Notes under the pieces: generated by a model | Told to the model about the DNA's origin: nothing | What the model saw: only the letters and a program-made list of their open reading frames with translations | Database searches by the model: none | In this document: in pieces, positions 6,727-14,532 of the stretch | How the letters are laid out: every line of letters begins with the position of its first letter | How positions within the stretch are numbered: the first letter of the stretch is position 1 | Assembly: GCA_964608965.1 (NCBI GenBank) | Contig: CAZSPZ010000012.1 | Coordinates: 1-46,883 of the forward strand | DNA: 46,883 nucleotides | Origin: UBA10908 sp964608965 | GTDB lineage: Bacteria > Bacillota > Clostridia > Peptostreptococcales > Anaerovoracaceae | Reading direction: 5' to 3' | Translations under genes and position numbers: made by a program

Positions 6727-7677
6727 TCAAAAATGACTTTCCATCGCCTTTATTTTATCATAGAGCATCTGGTTCACGGGAGACAACAAATCATGCGTTT
6801 TGCTGATGGACAGTACCGTTCCAGCAAAAAGGTCCACCTCGCTTTTGCGTTTAGACTCCAAATCCTGCCGCATAGACGGCTTGCCTTCGGGATTCAAGCC
6901 TTCCAGAACGTTTAGCCAATAATCCAGGTCTTCTTCGGTAAGGTTGACCTTTTCTTTTTCAGAAAGAGCGATGACTTCTCTCATGGCTTGAATCATGGTA
7001 TCTCTGGCCAATCCTTTTTTTAATATTCCGCCGTAATCACATTCAAACACAGCCACTGCTTGGTTTACGCCTACATTCAGCATAAATTTGCCCCAAAGCT
7101 TCTTTCGCATATCCAAAGTTATTTCGTAAGGAAGCTGGATATGATCAAAAAAGCGCGCCACAACATTCATTTTTTCATCCGCTCCACTCGAATCATGACT
7201 TCCAAAACATATTAATCCCATATGATGGTATTTGATTTTGTTTCCCGTTTTAATCGGATCCATCCCCTGCGCAACGCTATACAGAACTTTTTCCATGCCG
7301 AAATACTGTCCGATCATCTCTTCGCTGCTTATTCCGTTGAGCAACGACAGGATAATTGTACCTGGTCCGACTTGATTTTTTGCATTTTCCATTGCATCTG
7401 GCAAGTCGTTGAATTTGACAGCAAAAATGAGCAGATCTGTGGGAGACTGCCTTACATTTGAACATGTGTAATTAAAATCACAGAGCTCATCGTTGCAATA
7501 AATGAGCTCCTTTTTATATTTTTCGATTCGTTTTTCATCCGCCACAATCCGCAGGTTTTCCCTATCGATACGGTTCAAAATATGATGCCCGTACATGATG
7601 CCAAGCGATCCCAGGCCTACGATGGATACTGTTTTAATTTCTTTTAATTCCGGAGTCATTCTCCCGCCGACTTTCAT
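6727..7677 (-). CDS. panE: 2-dehydropantoate 2-reductase-like protein (PanE/ApbA family)
   Basis: The family reduces ketopantoate to pantoate with NADPH in coenzyme A biosynthesis. The 316-residue protein shows the dinucleotide-binding start VSIVGLGSLGIMYG (about 17-30), FAVKFNDLP, LLNGISSEEMI, and the C-terminal region DMRKKLWGKFMLNVGVNQ, whose Lys and Asn match the catalytic area. The tail SKRKSEVDLFAGTVLSISKTH is also family-like. It is the last gene of the liv-ansA transcript. Some paralogues act on other 2-oxo acids, so the substrate is not certain. An internal ATG at 7659 is an alternative start; neither has a clear ribosome site. Confidence 0.85.
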   Translation of the reverse strand: MKVGGRMTPELKEIKTVSIVGLGSLGIMYGHHILNRIDRENLRIVADEKRIEKYKKELIYCNDELCDFNYTCSNVRQSPTDLLIFAVKFNDLPDAMENAKNQVGPGTIILSLLNGISSEEMIGQYFGMEKVLYSVAQGMDPIKTGNKIKYHHMGLICFGSHDSSGADEKMNVVARFFDHIQLPYEITLDMRKKLWGKFMLNVGVNQAVAVFECDYGGILKKGLARDTMIQAMREVIALSEKEKVNLTEEDLDYWLNVLEGLNPEGKPSMRQDLESKRKSEVDLFAGTVLSISKTHDLLSPVNQMLYDKIKAMESHF

Positions 7678-7706
7678 CTTTCATTTATATGGTTTACAAT
7701 AACAAT

Positions 7707-8729
7707 TTATTTAGATTCGGGTAATGTAATCTCGCCGCGAAGGTCAACCGTCATTTTCTGACGAACCGTTTGGGGGTCGCACCCGATGCTTAAAAGGTGG
7801 TACAGTTTTGTGACGGCCGCTTCTACAGTCAAGTCGTATCCGCTGACAGCACCCGCTTCCACTAAATCCCTGCTGCTTTCATATTGCCCTAAAATAGCGG
7901 AGCCGCGGACACATTGAGTGCAGACCACGATCACCGTTCCGTTATCTCTCGCCTTCTCCATCAAGCCTAAAAGAGCACCGTGACTGTCCGGTATATTGCC
8001 GGCGCCAAAAGCTTCTATAACAATCCCTTTTAAATCCGGGGTTAAAATCTTTTCGAAAAGCTCAAACCGGATACCCGGAAACATTTTTAAAACTGCAATT
8101 TTGGGTTGTCCGAACGGTTGAAAGCATAGACCACAGTCACTGCCCTTCCTTAGCAATGGACGGTTGAGTATGATTCTTGTTTCGGCATCCGCAAGAGGCG
8201 GAAAATTAGGAGAATCAAAAGCGATAAAATCATCCGAACTGATTTTAGTAGTACGGTTGCCTCTGAAAAGTTTATTTCGAAAAAACAAACCGACTTCCGC
8301 TATATCGCTTTCTGCTGCCAGCATAAGAGCGGTAATCAAGTTGTCGCGGGCATCGTTGCGAAGTTCTCCGATGGGTATTTGTGAACCGGTAAGAATAACC
8401 GGCTTTGACAGTCCTTCCAGCATAAAGGACAATGCAGATGCCGTATAGGCCATGGTATCTGTTCCATGGAGAATAACAAAGCCATCGTATCTGCTGTAAT
8501 ACTTTTCGATGTCCGATGCGATTTGAACCCATTCTTTGACAGCAATACTGGATGAATCCAGTAGAGGGTCGTATTCGACCATTTCAAAAGAAGGCATTTC
8601 ATCTCCGGCCATGGATCTTATCTGAAACAGAGCCTTTTCCATAAAACCTCTTACAGGCGCATAACCGTTTTCTGTTCGAGTCATGCTGATCGTTCCGCCC
8701 GTATTGATAATGCATATCTTCTTATTCAT
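7707..8729 (-). CDS. ansA: L-asparaginase, type I (AnsA-like)
   Basis: The enzyme hydrolyses L-asparagine to aspartate and ammonia in the cytosol. The first threonine motif INTGGTISM is at about 7-15 and the second motif ILHGTDTMAYTASALSFML near 87-105; both are the catalytic Thr/Thr-Asp-Lys elements of the family. ILTGSQIPIGELRNDARDNL follows, as in bacterial type I enzymes, and there is no signal peptide, so it is cytoplasmic. The ATG at 8729 has GGAG 7 bases upstream; an ATG two codons earlier is only 1 base from the site. It lies shortly after livF and is probably co-transcribed, pairing amino acid import with asparagine use. Confidence 0.92.
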   Translation of the reverse strand: MNKKICIINTGGTISMTRTENGYAPVRGFMEKALFQIRSMAGDEMPSFEMVEYDPLLDSSSIAVKEWVQIASDIEKYYSRYDGFVILHGTDTMAYTASALSFMLEGLSKPVILTGSQIPIGELRNDARDNLITALMLAAESDIAEVGLFFRNKLFRGNRTTKISSDDFIAFDSPNFPPLADAETRIILNRPLLRKGSDCGLCFQPFGQPKIAVLKMFPGIRFELFEKILTPDLKGIVIEAFGAGNIPDSHGALLGLMEKARDNGTVIVVCTQCVRGSAILGQYESSRDLVEAGAVSGYDLTVEAAVTKLYHLLSIGCDPQTVRQKMTVDLRGEITLPESK

Positions 8730-8753
8730 CGACATACTCCGCTTCGGTCTTTA

Positions 8754-9479
8754 TTACGACTCTTTATGCTTGCCTAAATAAGCTTCTTTAATGCTTTCGT
8801 TTGACAGAAGTTCTGCGCCTGTACCCTGCATGGTAATAACCCCTGTCTCTATGACATAACCCCAATCTGCAATTTTTAAGGCATGGTTGGCATTCTGCTC
8901 AATCAACAATATGGTAATGCCCTCTTCATTGATTGCTTTGATGATATTGAATATATCCCGGACAATCAGAGGGGCCAAGCCCAAAGAGGGTTCATCCATC
9001 ATCAGAAGTTTCGGGCGGCTCATCAGAGCGCGGCCGACCGCCAGCATCTGCTGTTCTCCGCCTGAAAGCGTTCCTGCCATCTGCCATTCTCTTTCCTTTA
9101 GACGAGGGAAGAGATCGTAGACTTTTTTTAAATCCGCATCCAATTTGTGTTTATGGACATATGCTCCTATTTTAAGGTTTTCAAGAACACTCAAATTACC
9201 GAAAACACGGCGCCCTTCGGGAACCAATGTAATTCCCATAGAAACGATGTTTTCCGGTGATTTTCCAATCAACTCGTTTCCTTCGAATAAAATGGAACCT
9301 TCCTTCGCTTTTACCACGCCGGCAATCGAACGAAGCGTCGTGCTCTTTCCTGCCCCGTTTGATCCGATCAATGTAACGATCTTACCTTTCGGAACCTGAA
9401 TAGAAACGCCTTTTACCGCTTTAATTCCACCATAATCCACTCTTAAATCAGAAATGGAAAGATAGTTGCTATTCTCCAT
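8754..9479 (-). CDS. livF: Branched-chain amino acid ABC transporter ATPase LivF
   Basis: This is one of two ATPases driving the Liv high-affinity importer. The protein (241 residues) has Walker A GSNGAGKST (about 39-47), signature LSGGEQQMLAVGRAL, Walker B LLMMDEPSLGLAP (the SLGLAP sequence is typical of LivF), and H-loop LLIEQN. It starts within the last codons of livG (11-base overlap), indicating coupled translation. Size and motifs are complete. Confidence 0.95.
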   Translation of the reverse strand: MENSNYLSISDLRVDYGGIKAVKGVSIQVPKGKIVTLIGSNGAGKSTTLRSIAGVVKAKEGSILFEGNELIGKSPENIVSMGITLVPEGRRVFGNLSVLENLKIGAYVHKHKLDADLKKVYDLFPRLKEREWQMAGTLSGGEQQMLAVGRALMSRPKLLMMDEPSLGLAPLIVRDIFNIIKAINEEGITILLIEQNANHALKIADWGYVIETGVITMQGTGAELLSNESIKEAYLGKHKES

Positions 9480-10314
9480 CTTCGTCCACCCCCAAGTATG
9501 CGTCTATGACGCTTTTATTCTTCTGAATTTCTGCAGGCGTTCCACTTGCTATCATTTTCCCGAAATCCAACACATAAATGCGGTCGGATATTTCCATGAC
9601 CAAATTCATGTGATGTTCGATCATCAGGACCGTCAGATGGAATTCGTCTTTCAATCTGTGGATGAAAGCAGTTAAATCGTTGGTTTCCTGGGGATTCATA
9701 CCCGCCGCAGGTTCATCCAAAAGCAGCAGGCTCGGCTTCGTGGCAAGCGCCCTTGCGATTTCCAGCCTCCTTTGCTTTCCATATGGAAGGGAACTCGAAA
9801 TCTCGTCGGTTACATCTCCCAAGTCTAAAATGTTCAGAAGTTCCAACGATTCACGTCTCATCGCTTTTTCTTCTTGGTAATTCAGCATGCAGGTTGCAGA
9901 AAAAAGTCCTGCTTTCATATTCATATGCTTGGCAATCAAGACGTTTTCAAAGACGGTAAGTTCTTTGAACAAACGGATGTTTTGAAAAGTTCTGGCAATT
10001 CCCATCTTTGTAATTTTATCCGGCGTCTTTTGAATCGATTGATTGTACTTCCCGTTGTTTTCGCCTTGATAAAGCTTCGCCATCTTACCTTTGGGAAAAT
10101 TGCTGATGATCGTCTCATTTTGAAAAGAAACAGACCCGTTCGTAGGTGCGTATACACCGGTAATCACGTTGAAGGCTGTCGTTTTTCCGGCGCCGTTGGG
10201 TCCGATGATGGCCACAATTTCGCCTTGATGCACATCCATTGAAACGTTATTGACAGCAATAACGCCGCCAAACTGCATGGTAACATCGTGAAGGCCCAGT
10301 ACTAAATCAGTCAT
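9469..10314 (-). CDS. livG: Branched-chain amino acid ABC transporter ATPase LivG
   Basis: This is the second Liv ATPase. Motifs: Walker A GPNGAGKTT (about 38-46), the LivG-type insert with GIARTFQNIRLFKELTVFENV, signature LPYGKQRRLEIARAL, Walker B LLLLDEPAAGMNPQE and H-loop IEHHM. The frame extends upstream to 10380, but the ATG at 10314 has AGGAGGG 9 bases before it and overlaps livM by only 8 bases, so the product is 281 residues. The insert between Walker A and signature (GKMAKLYQGENNGKYNQS) is somewhat longer than usual and contains a run of polar residues. Confidence 0.95.
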   Translation of the reverse strand: MTDLVLGLHDVTMQFGGVIAVNNVSMDVHQGEIVAIIGPNGAGKTTAFNVITGVYAPTNGSVSFQNETIISNFPKGKMAKLYQGENNGKYNQSIQKTPDKITKMGIARTFQNIRLFKELTVFENVLIAKHMNMKAGLFSATCMLNYQEEKAMRRESLELLNILDLGDVTDEISSSLPYGKQRRLEIARALATKPSLLLLDEPAAGMNPQETNDLTAFIHRLKDEFHLTVLMIEHHMNLVMEISDRIYVLDFGKMIASGTPAEIQKNKSVIDAYLGVDEDGE

Positions 10315-11413
10315 TGTTTCGGCCCTCCTCTCCCGACGTCCTTGATCGTCGTCGGAAAGAATGCTTCTGGAAGAACGCATAAATGCCGTCCCACGAGAAT
10401 TCTTTCGTTCCCATCAATCCTTTTCGGTAATAAAGCACAACAGCCATAAGAATCAAAGAAAATATGACCATTCTAAAACCGCTGCGGAACAACGGCACGG
10501 AGAATCCGCCAATCACTAAAGGATTGTCGAAAAATCGAAGCCATTCGCGTCCCGCCGTCATAAGAAACGCGCCGAACACACTGCCGGTAACGCTTCCGAT
10601 TCCACCAAGTACAACAATTAAAAGAATGTCGAACGTAAGCGATATCTGAAAACTCTTTGAATCGATGGAACGCATATAGACGGCAAGCATTCCGCCACCC
10701 ACGCCCGTAAAGAAACTGCTGATCACAAATGCCATTTGCTTATGCTTGGCTAAATTGATGCCCATGGATTCGGCAGCAATTTCGTCTTCCCGAATTGCTT
10801 TAAACGCTCTTCCGTACGAAGAACGCAGAACCAGTACCATCAGGAAAATACAAAGAACGGCAATACCAAAGACCATAAAAGTCGAGGGGAAGCCGGGGAT
10901 ACTCTTTAGACCGTAGGAGCCGTTTGTAATCCGATCAAGTTGAGGAGCCGCGATAAAAGCACGGATGATTTCCGAGAATCCCAACGTGGCGATGGCCAGA
11001 TAATCGCTCTTTAACCGAAGAACCGGGTAGCCGATTAAAAAGCCCATAAATGCAGCTAAAATACCACCGAGGATCAAAGCTGCCCATAAGGGAAGTGCGG
11101 CGTTTGCGAGCGTATCGCTGATTCCGTTGATATAATAGACCGCAGCGCGACTTTCCACCGGTATGGTTAAAATGGCTACGGTATAGGCGCCGATCGCCAT
11201 AAAACCTGCCTGACCTAAAGAAAACAATCCGGTAAAACCTGTCAAAAGGTTCATGGCTACTGCAACCACTGCGTAAATAGCACTGCGTTCAAGAATAGAT
11301 AACGCATAACTATATTGGTTTTGGTTGGATTCCAAATAGTAAAGCACGACGATTGCAATCAGCAGGAGCAGCGCCGAAAGTATTATTTTTGTTCGTTTAC
11401 TTAGCTTTTTCAT
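10307..11413 (-). CDS. livM: Branched-chain amino acid ABC transporter permease LivM
   Basis: This is the larger Liv membrane subunit. The 368-residue protein has an N-terminal signal-like helix, LTGFTGLFSLGQAGFMAIGAY (a conserved LivM segment), GYPVLRLKSDYLAIATLGFSEI, and the ATPase contact AIREDEIAAESMGINLAKHK. About ten hydrophobic helices are visible, and the basic tail ends at FFQKHSFRRRSR. Its ATG overlaps the livH stop by 4 bases. The start has no competing upstream codon in the preceding gene. Confidence 0.95.
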   Translation of the reverse strand: MKKLSKRTKIILSALLLLIAIVVLYYLESNQNQYSYALSILERSAIYAVVAVAMNLLTGFTGLFSLGQAGFMAIGAYTVAILTIPVESRAAVYYINGISDTLANAALPLWAALILGGILAAFMGFLIGYPVLRLKSDYLAIATLGFSEIIRAFIAAPQLDRITNGSYGLKSIPGFPSTFMVFGIAVLCIFLMVLVLRSSYGRAFKAIREDEIAAESMGINLAKHKQMAFVISSFFTGVGGGMLAVYMRSIDSKSFQISLTFDILLIVVLGGIGSVTGSVFGAFLMTAGREWLRFFDNPLVIGGFSVPLFRSGFRMVIFSLILMAVVLYYRKGLMGTKEFSWDGIYAFFQKHSFRRRSRTSGEEGRNND

Positions 11414-12291
11414 ACTTTATCCGTCACTTTCTCGCCAAACAATCCTGTAGGACGGAAGAGCAGCATTACTATCAGGATAACAAAGGTAAAAGCGTCGCTG
11501 AAGGTAGAATATCCCAATGCAACCAGAGCTGTTTCTCCAAGCCCCAAAATAAACCCGCCGATCACAGCGCCGGGAATACTGCCGATTCCCCCTAAAACTG
11601 CCGCAACAAAGCATTTCAGACCCGGCAGCATTCCGCTGTAAGGGAATACTGTCATGCGATCAGTAAAATAAAGCAAGGATCCGATAGCGGCCAAAAGCGA
11701 TCCTACAGCAAAAGTGACACTGATTACCTGGTTTATGTTGATACCCATTAATTGAGATGTTTCAAAATCCTTTGATACCGCCCTCATCGCCATTCCCACT
11801 TTTGAATGATTGATGAGCAATATCAGCAAATACACTAAAACCAAGGTAAGGACAGGTGTGATTATAGTAACCAAAGAGGCGGAAAGTTCGCCGATCTGGA
11901 AAATTTTCTTAAGAAGTGGTATCGCCGGATATCCTCTTGGCAAAGCGGTAAAAAGATACGTTGCCAAATTTTGGAGCAAATAGGATACGCCTATGGCGGA
12001 AATCATGATAGACATGCGCGGAGCGCTGCGAAGAGGCTTATATGCGACTTTTTCTATCAGAATGCCCAAAAAAACGGTCCCTATCAACACGATAGGAATC
12101 GCAAGGTACCATGGAAAGGATGCGACGGCAAAAATCATAAAATAGCCGGCCATCATAAAAATATCGCCGTGGGCGAAATTAATTAAACGTAGAATACCAT
12201 ATACCATGGTATAACCGATTGCAATCAGCGCATAGGCGCCGCCCAGTGAAATGCCGGTCAAACCGTGTTGCAATAAGGTGTTGATTGCCAT
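11410..12291 (-). CDS. livH: Branched-chain amino acid ABC transporter permease LivH
   Basis: This is the second Liv membrane subunit, 293 residues. Family segments include GGAYALIAIGYTMVYGILRLINFAHGDIFM (about 16-45), APRMSIMISAIGVSYLLQN, the coupling loop AMRAVSKDFETSQLMGININ and AAVLGGIGSIPGAVIGG. The frame runs upstream to 12366 through the hairpin, but GGAG 10 bases before the ATG at 12291 fixes the start. It is separated from livJ by a hairpin without a U run, which probably allows read-through while protecting livJ RNA. Confidence 0.95.
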   Translation of the reverse strand: MAINTLLQHGLTGISLGGAYALIAIGYTMVYGILRLINFAHGDIFMMAGYFMIFAVASFPWYLAIPIVLIGTVFLGILIEKVAYKPLRSAPRMSIMISAIGVSYLLQNLATYLFTALPRGYPAIPLLKKIFQIGELSASLVTIITPVLTLVLVYLLILLINHSKVGMAMRAVSKDFETSQLMGININQVISVTFAVGSLLAAIGSLLYFTDRMTVFPYSGMLPGLKCFVAAVLGGIGSIPGAVIGGFILGLGETALVALGYSTFSDAFTFVILIVMLLFRPTGLFGEKVTDKV

Positions 12292-12342
12292 AAAACCATC
12301 TCCTGCAACTGTCTTTTTTGAGAAGACAAACTGTAAAGAATT

Positions 12343-12369
12343 CCAGTGGGAGCATTGAGCTCCCACTGG
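12343..12369 (-). terminator. Intercistronic hairpin after livJ (leaky terminator or RNA stabiliser)
   Basis: CCAGTGGGAGC (12343-12353) pairs perfectly with GCTCCCACTGG (12359-12369) around a 5-base loop. The minus-strand sequence after it (GAATTCTTTACAG) has no continuous U run, so full termination is unlikely. Hairpins of this kind after binding-protein genes usually raise the receptor level relative to the membrane subunits. Confidence 0.6.
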
Positions 12370-12396
12370 ATAACATCTTATAATTCGGATTTATTA

Positions 12397-13566
12397 TTAT
12401 TCGACCGAAACTGTTTTAAGGAATTTAAACTGTCCGCCTTCGACGGTTTTGATAAAGGCCATGTCCTTGTTCGCATCGCCAATTTCATTAAAGGTAATCG
12501 ATCCGGTTACACCTACGACGGAGACGCCTTTTAAAGCATCGCGAATCGCTACGGTATCATCCACGGTTCCGGCTGCTTCAATCGCTGCGATTACCGTCAG
12601 GTACGCATCGTATCCCAAAGCAGAAACTGCCGGTATGATTTCGTCTTGATCGTTCTCTGCAAGATAAGTTTTGAAGCCTGTGATAAAAGAAGCTGCTTCG
12701 TCTGTTGCGGGTTCTGCTTCGTCAAAGAATGTGGAAAGTACAATTCCTTCGGCATCAGCACCGGCGTTTTCGATGATCGTGGCATTTTCCCATGTGTCTC
12801 CGCCCATGATAGGTGCGGTGATTCCAAGTTCACGAGCTTGCTTGATGATCAGAGGCGCTGTTGTTATGGAAGAAGGCGCAAAGATAACATCAGGTTCACT
12901 TGCTTTGATATTGGTAAGAATGGCCTTAAAATCGCTTTGATTGGTCTGGAATTGCTGTTCGGAAACAACAGCTCCGTCTCCTGCTAAATTATTAAATGCT
13001 TCCACAAAATATGATCCTAAACCGGAAGAGTAGTCGTCACCCAACTGAGTGATAACCGCTGCTGTCTGGGCACCGTTTTGAACGGCATAATTTGCCATTA
13101 CTGTGCCTTGGAACGGATCAAGGAAACAAACGCGGAAATAAAAATCATTTCCTGCTGTTACTTGCGGGTTCGTGCAGGAAGCACCAACTGCAGCTACTTG
13201 AGCTTCGGCGAAAATGTCGCCGGCTGCAATGGATACGCCTGAACCGTAAGATCCGATTACGGCAACGACGCCTTCGCTGATCAGTCTTTGCGCAGCGGTA
13301 ACGGCTTCGGTTTTGTCGGACTTATTATCGACTTCAACTAATTCGATCGTATAGGTTTCTCCGCCGATCTCAACCGTGGGATATACGGTGTTCGCATAAC
13401 GGATGCCCAAGACTTCCTGGAATCCGCCGCCGCCGTTTTCTCCGGTGACAGGCTCAAAGACGCCCACTTTTATTACTTTTTCTGTATCTGTCCCGCCGGA
13501 AGAACAACCTGCGAAACTACTTAGGATTAAAATCAATACCAGGAAGATTGAGATGTTTTTTTTCAT
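12397..13566 (-). CDS. livJ: Branched-chain amino acid ABC transporter substrate-binding lipoprotein
   Basis: This is the extracellular receptor of the Liv system. The product begins with a lipoprotein signal (MKKNISIFLVLILILSSFAGC) with the acylated Cys at about residue 21, followed by a Gly/Ser linker and the Peripla_BP_6 fold: KVGVFEPVTGENGGGGFQEVLG, RLISEGVVAVIGSYGSGVS, AAVGASCTNPQVT, IMGGDTWENATI. The ATG at 13566 has GGAGGAG about 9 bases upstream; the longer frame to 13617 overlaps the leader and is discarded. As first gene it sits behind a strong promoter and is followed by a stabilising hairpin, fitting high receptor expression. The exact ligand among leucine, isoleucine, valine or others is not determined. 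Confidence 0.93.
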   Translation of the reverse strand: MKKNISIFLVLILILSSFAGCSSGGTDTEKVIKVGVFEPVTGENGGGGFQEVLGIRYANTVYPTVEIGGETYTIELVEVDNKSDKTEAVTAAQRLISEGVVAVIGSYGSGVSIAAGDIFAEAQVAAVGASCTNPQVTAGNDFYFRVCFLDPFQGTVMANYAVQNGAQTAAVITQLGDDYSSGLGSYFVEAFNNLAGDGAVVSEQQFQTNQSDFKAILTNIKASEPDVIFAPSSITTAPLIIKQARELGITAPIMGGDTWENATIIENAGADAEGIVLSTFFDEAEPATDEAASFITGFKTYLAENDQDEIIPAVSALGYDAYLTVIAAIEAAGTVDDTVAIRDALKGVSVVGVTGSITFNEIGDANKDMAFIKTVEGGQFKFLKTVSVE

Positions 13567-13598
13567 AATAAATTCTCCTCCGTAAAACATGTTGATGG

Positions 13599-13613
13599 GG
13601 CACAAATCGTGCC
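13599..13613 (-). promoter_or_regulatory. Palindrome in liv operon leader
   Basis: GGCAC and GTGCC flank five bases, and ACATG/CATGT arms lie further out (about 13587-13619), so the leader can fold as a nested hairpin or bind a dimeric regulator. It lies just downstream of the predicted start site. The regulator is unknown. Confidence 0.35.
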
Positions 13614-13635
13614 GCATGTGTCAGTGACATACTGA

Positions 13636-13664
13636 ATTATAGATGCTTTGAAATTGCTCGTCAA
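13636..13664 (-). promoter_or_regulatory. Promoter of liv-ansA-panE operon
   Basis: Minus strand TTGACG (13659-13664), 17-base spacer and perfect TATAAT (13636-13641). Predicted start is near 13629, giving a leader of about 63 bases before livJ. Confidence 0.85.
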
Positions 13665-13679
13665 CATAAGAAATGCTTT

Positions 13680-14009
13680 TTACCATTTTGCTCGGCTTAC
13701 ATGGCCGGCGATTTCCGCTTTGCTTCTTTGCTTGATGATCCAAGCCTCATTTTGTGCCTGTTTAAATAGCGCCACACAAGGCGGGTCCAGATTGATCTGT
13801 ATCCCCTCTTTTGCGAGTTTGCTTATCTTCATTGCGAGACTGATGATTTCCATATGGATATCATTGGTCCGATCTGAATCTATAATTTTCTTCGTATCTT
13901 CCTCTGACAAGTCGATAAATTTTTCTTTCGGCGCTCCGCATTTGGGACATACCTCCGGGGCCTGATCTCCTTCGTGAACATATCCGCATACTGTACACTT
14001 CTGTAACAT
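13680..14009 (-). CDS. Rubredoxin-like zinc-ribbon protein with helical tail
   Basis: The first 30 residues form a rubredoxin/rubrerythrin C-terminal type metal knot: CTVCGYVHEG...CPKCGAPKEKF, with two CxxC pairs for one Fe (or Zn). The rest is helical with no recognised enzyme motif (LAMKISKLAKEGIQINLDPPCVALFKQAQ). The start at 14009 has GGAG 9 bases upstream; the ATG at 14018 touches the ribosome site and is rejected. It follows the ferritin-like gene by 34 bases. The two together look like a rubrerythrin split in two: diiron part and rubredoxin part. Likely role is electron delivery in peroxide or oxygen defence (inference). Confidence 0.8.
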   Translation of the reverse strand: MLQKCTVCGYVHEGDQAPEVCPKCGAPKEKFIDLSEEDTKKIIDSDRTNDIHMEIISLAMKISKLAKEGIQINLDPPCVALFKQAQNEAWIIKQRSKAEIAGHVSRAKW

Positions 14010-14043
14010 AATATTCATCTCCTTTTTTCTTTAATAAGTTATA

Positions 14044-14532
14044 TCAATATTCTTTTCTGATACCGAATTCGGCGAATTCGACCCATTCTTCGGCATTCTG
14101 AAGCAATGCAGCCAATTCATCCAGAATTTCATAATGCTGCTTCTCCTGCTTGATCAAATACTCGAACAATTCTTTCTCCGATGGAACGGTTGCCTCTTTC
14201 AAATATTTTGTATACAGGTCGATGCTTTGCTTTTCGTTATCTGCCGCCACTCTGTAAAAATCCAGCTGGCTCATGATATCCTTTACATCACTTTTTATAT
14301 CCTGAATGCCGTTGAATATACTTTTGGCTTGTGCCAGTGTATGAGAATCCGGGAGTTCGTATGGCTCTTCTTTCGCCTTTTGCGCCAGAATGGCCGCATG
14401 TGCTTTTTCTTCGTCCGCCATCATAAGGCAAACTGTATAAAGACTGTTGTCTTTATTGATTTCTGCCTGCTGTCTGTAAAATCTTTCCCCCTCGACTTCC
14501 ATATTCATTGCAAATTTCAAATCGTTCGTCAT
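14044..14532 (-). CDS. Ferritin-like/rubrerythrin diiron-domain protein
   Basis: A four-helix ferritin-like protein of 162 residues. Diiron ligand motifs are visible in pairs: ExxxxxxFY (EVEGERFYRQQAE, about 12-24), DEEKAH (41-46), then ADNEKQSIDLYTKYLKEA (about 96-113) and KQEKQHYEILDEL (about 128-140). This is the rubrerythrin-type ExxH arrangement. No rubredoxin domain is present in this chain; it is encoded by the next gene. Its ATG overlaps the stop of the large upstream gene by 4 bases, so the two are translationally coupled. Likely a peroxide-reducing enzyme of anaerobic oxygen defence (family knowledge). Confidence 0.87.
   Translation of the reverse strand: MTNDLKFAMNMEVEGERFYRQQAEINKDNSLYTVCLMMADEEKAHAAILAQKAKEEPYELPDSHTLAQAKSIFNGIQDIKSDVKDIMSQLDFYRVAADNEKQSIDLYTKYLKEATVPSEKELFEYLIKQEKQHYEILDELAALLQNAEEWVEFAEFGIRKEY

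Noticed and set aside
9874..10242. Plus-strand open frame of 122 codons across livG
   Set aside because: Antisense shadow of a well-conserved ATPase; no promoter, ribosome site or known motif.
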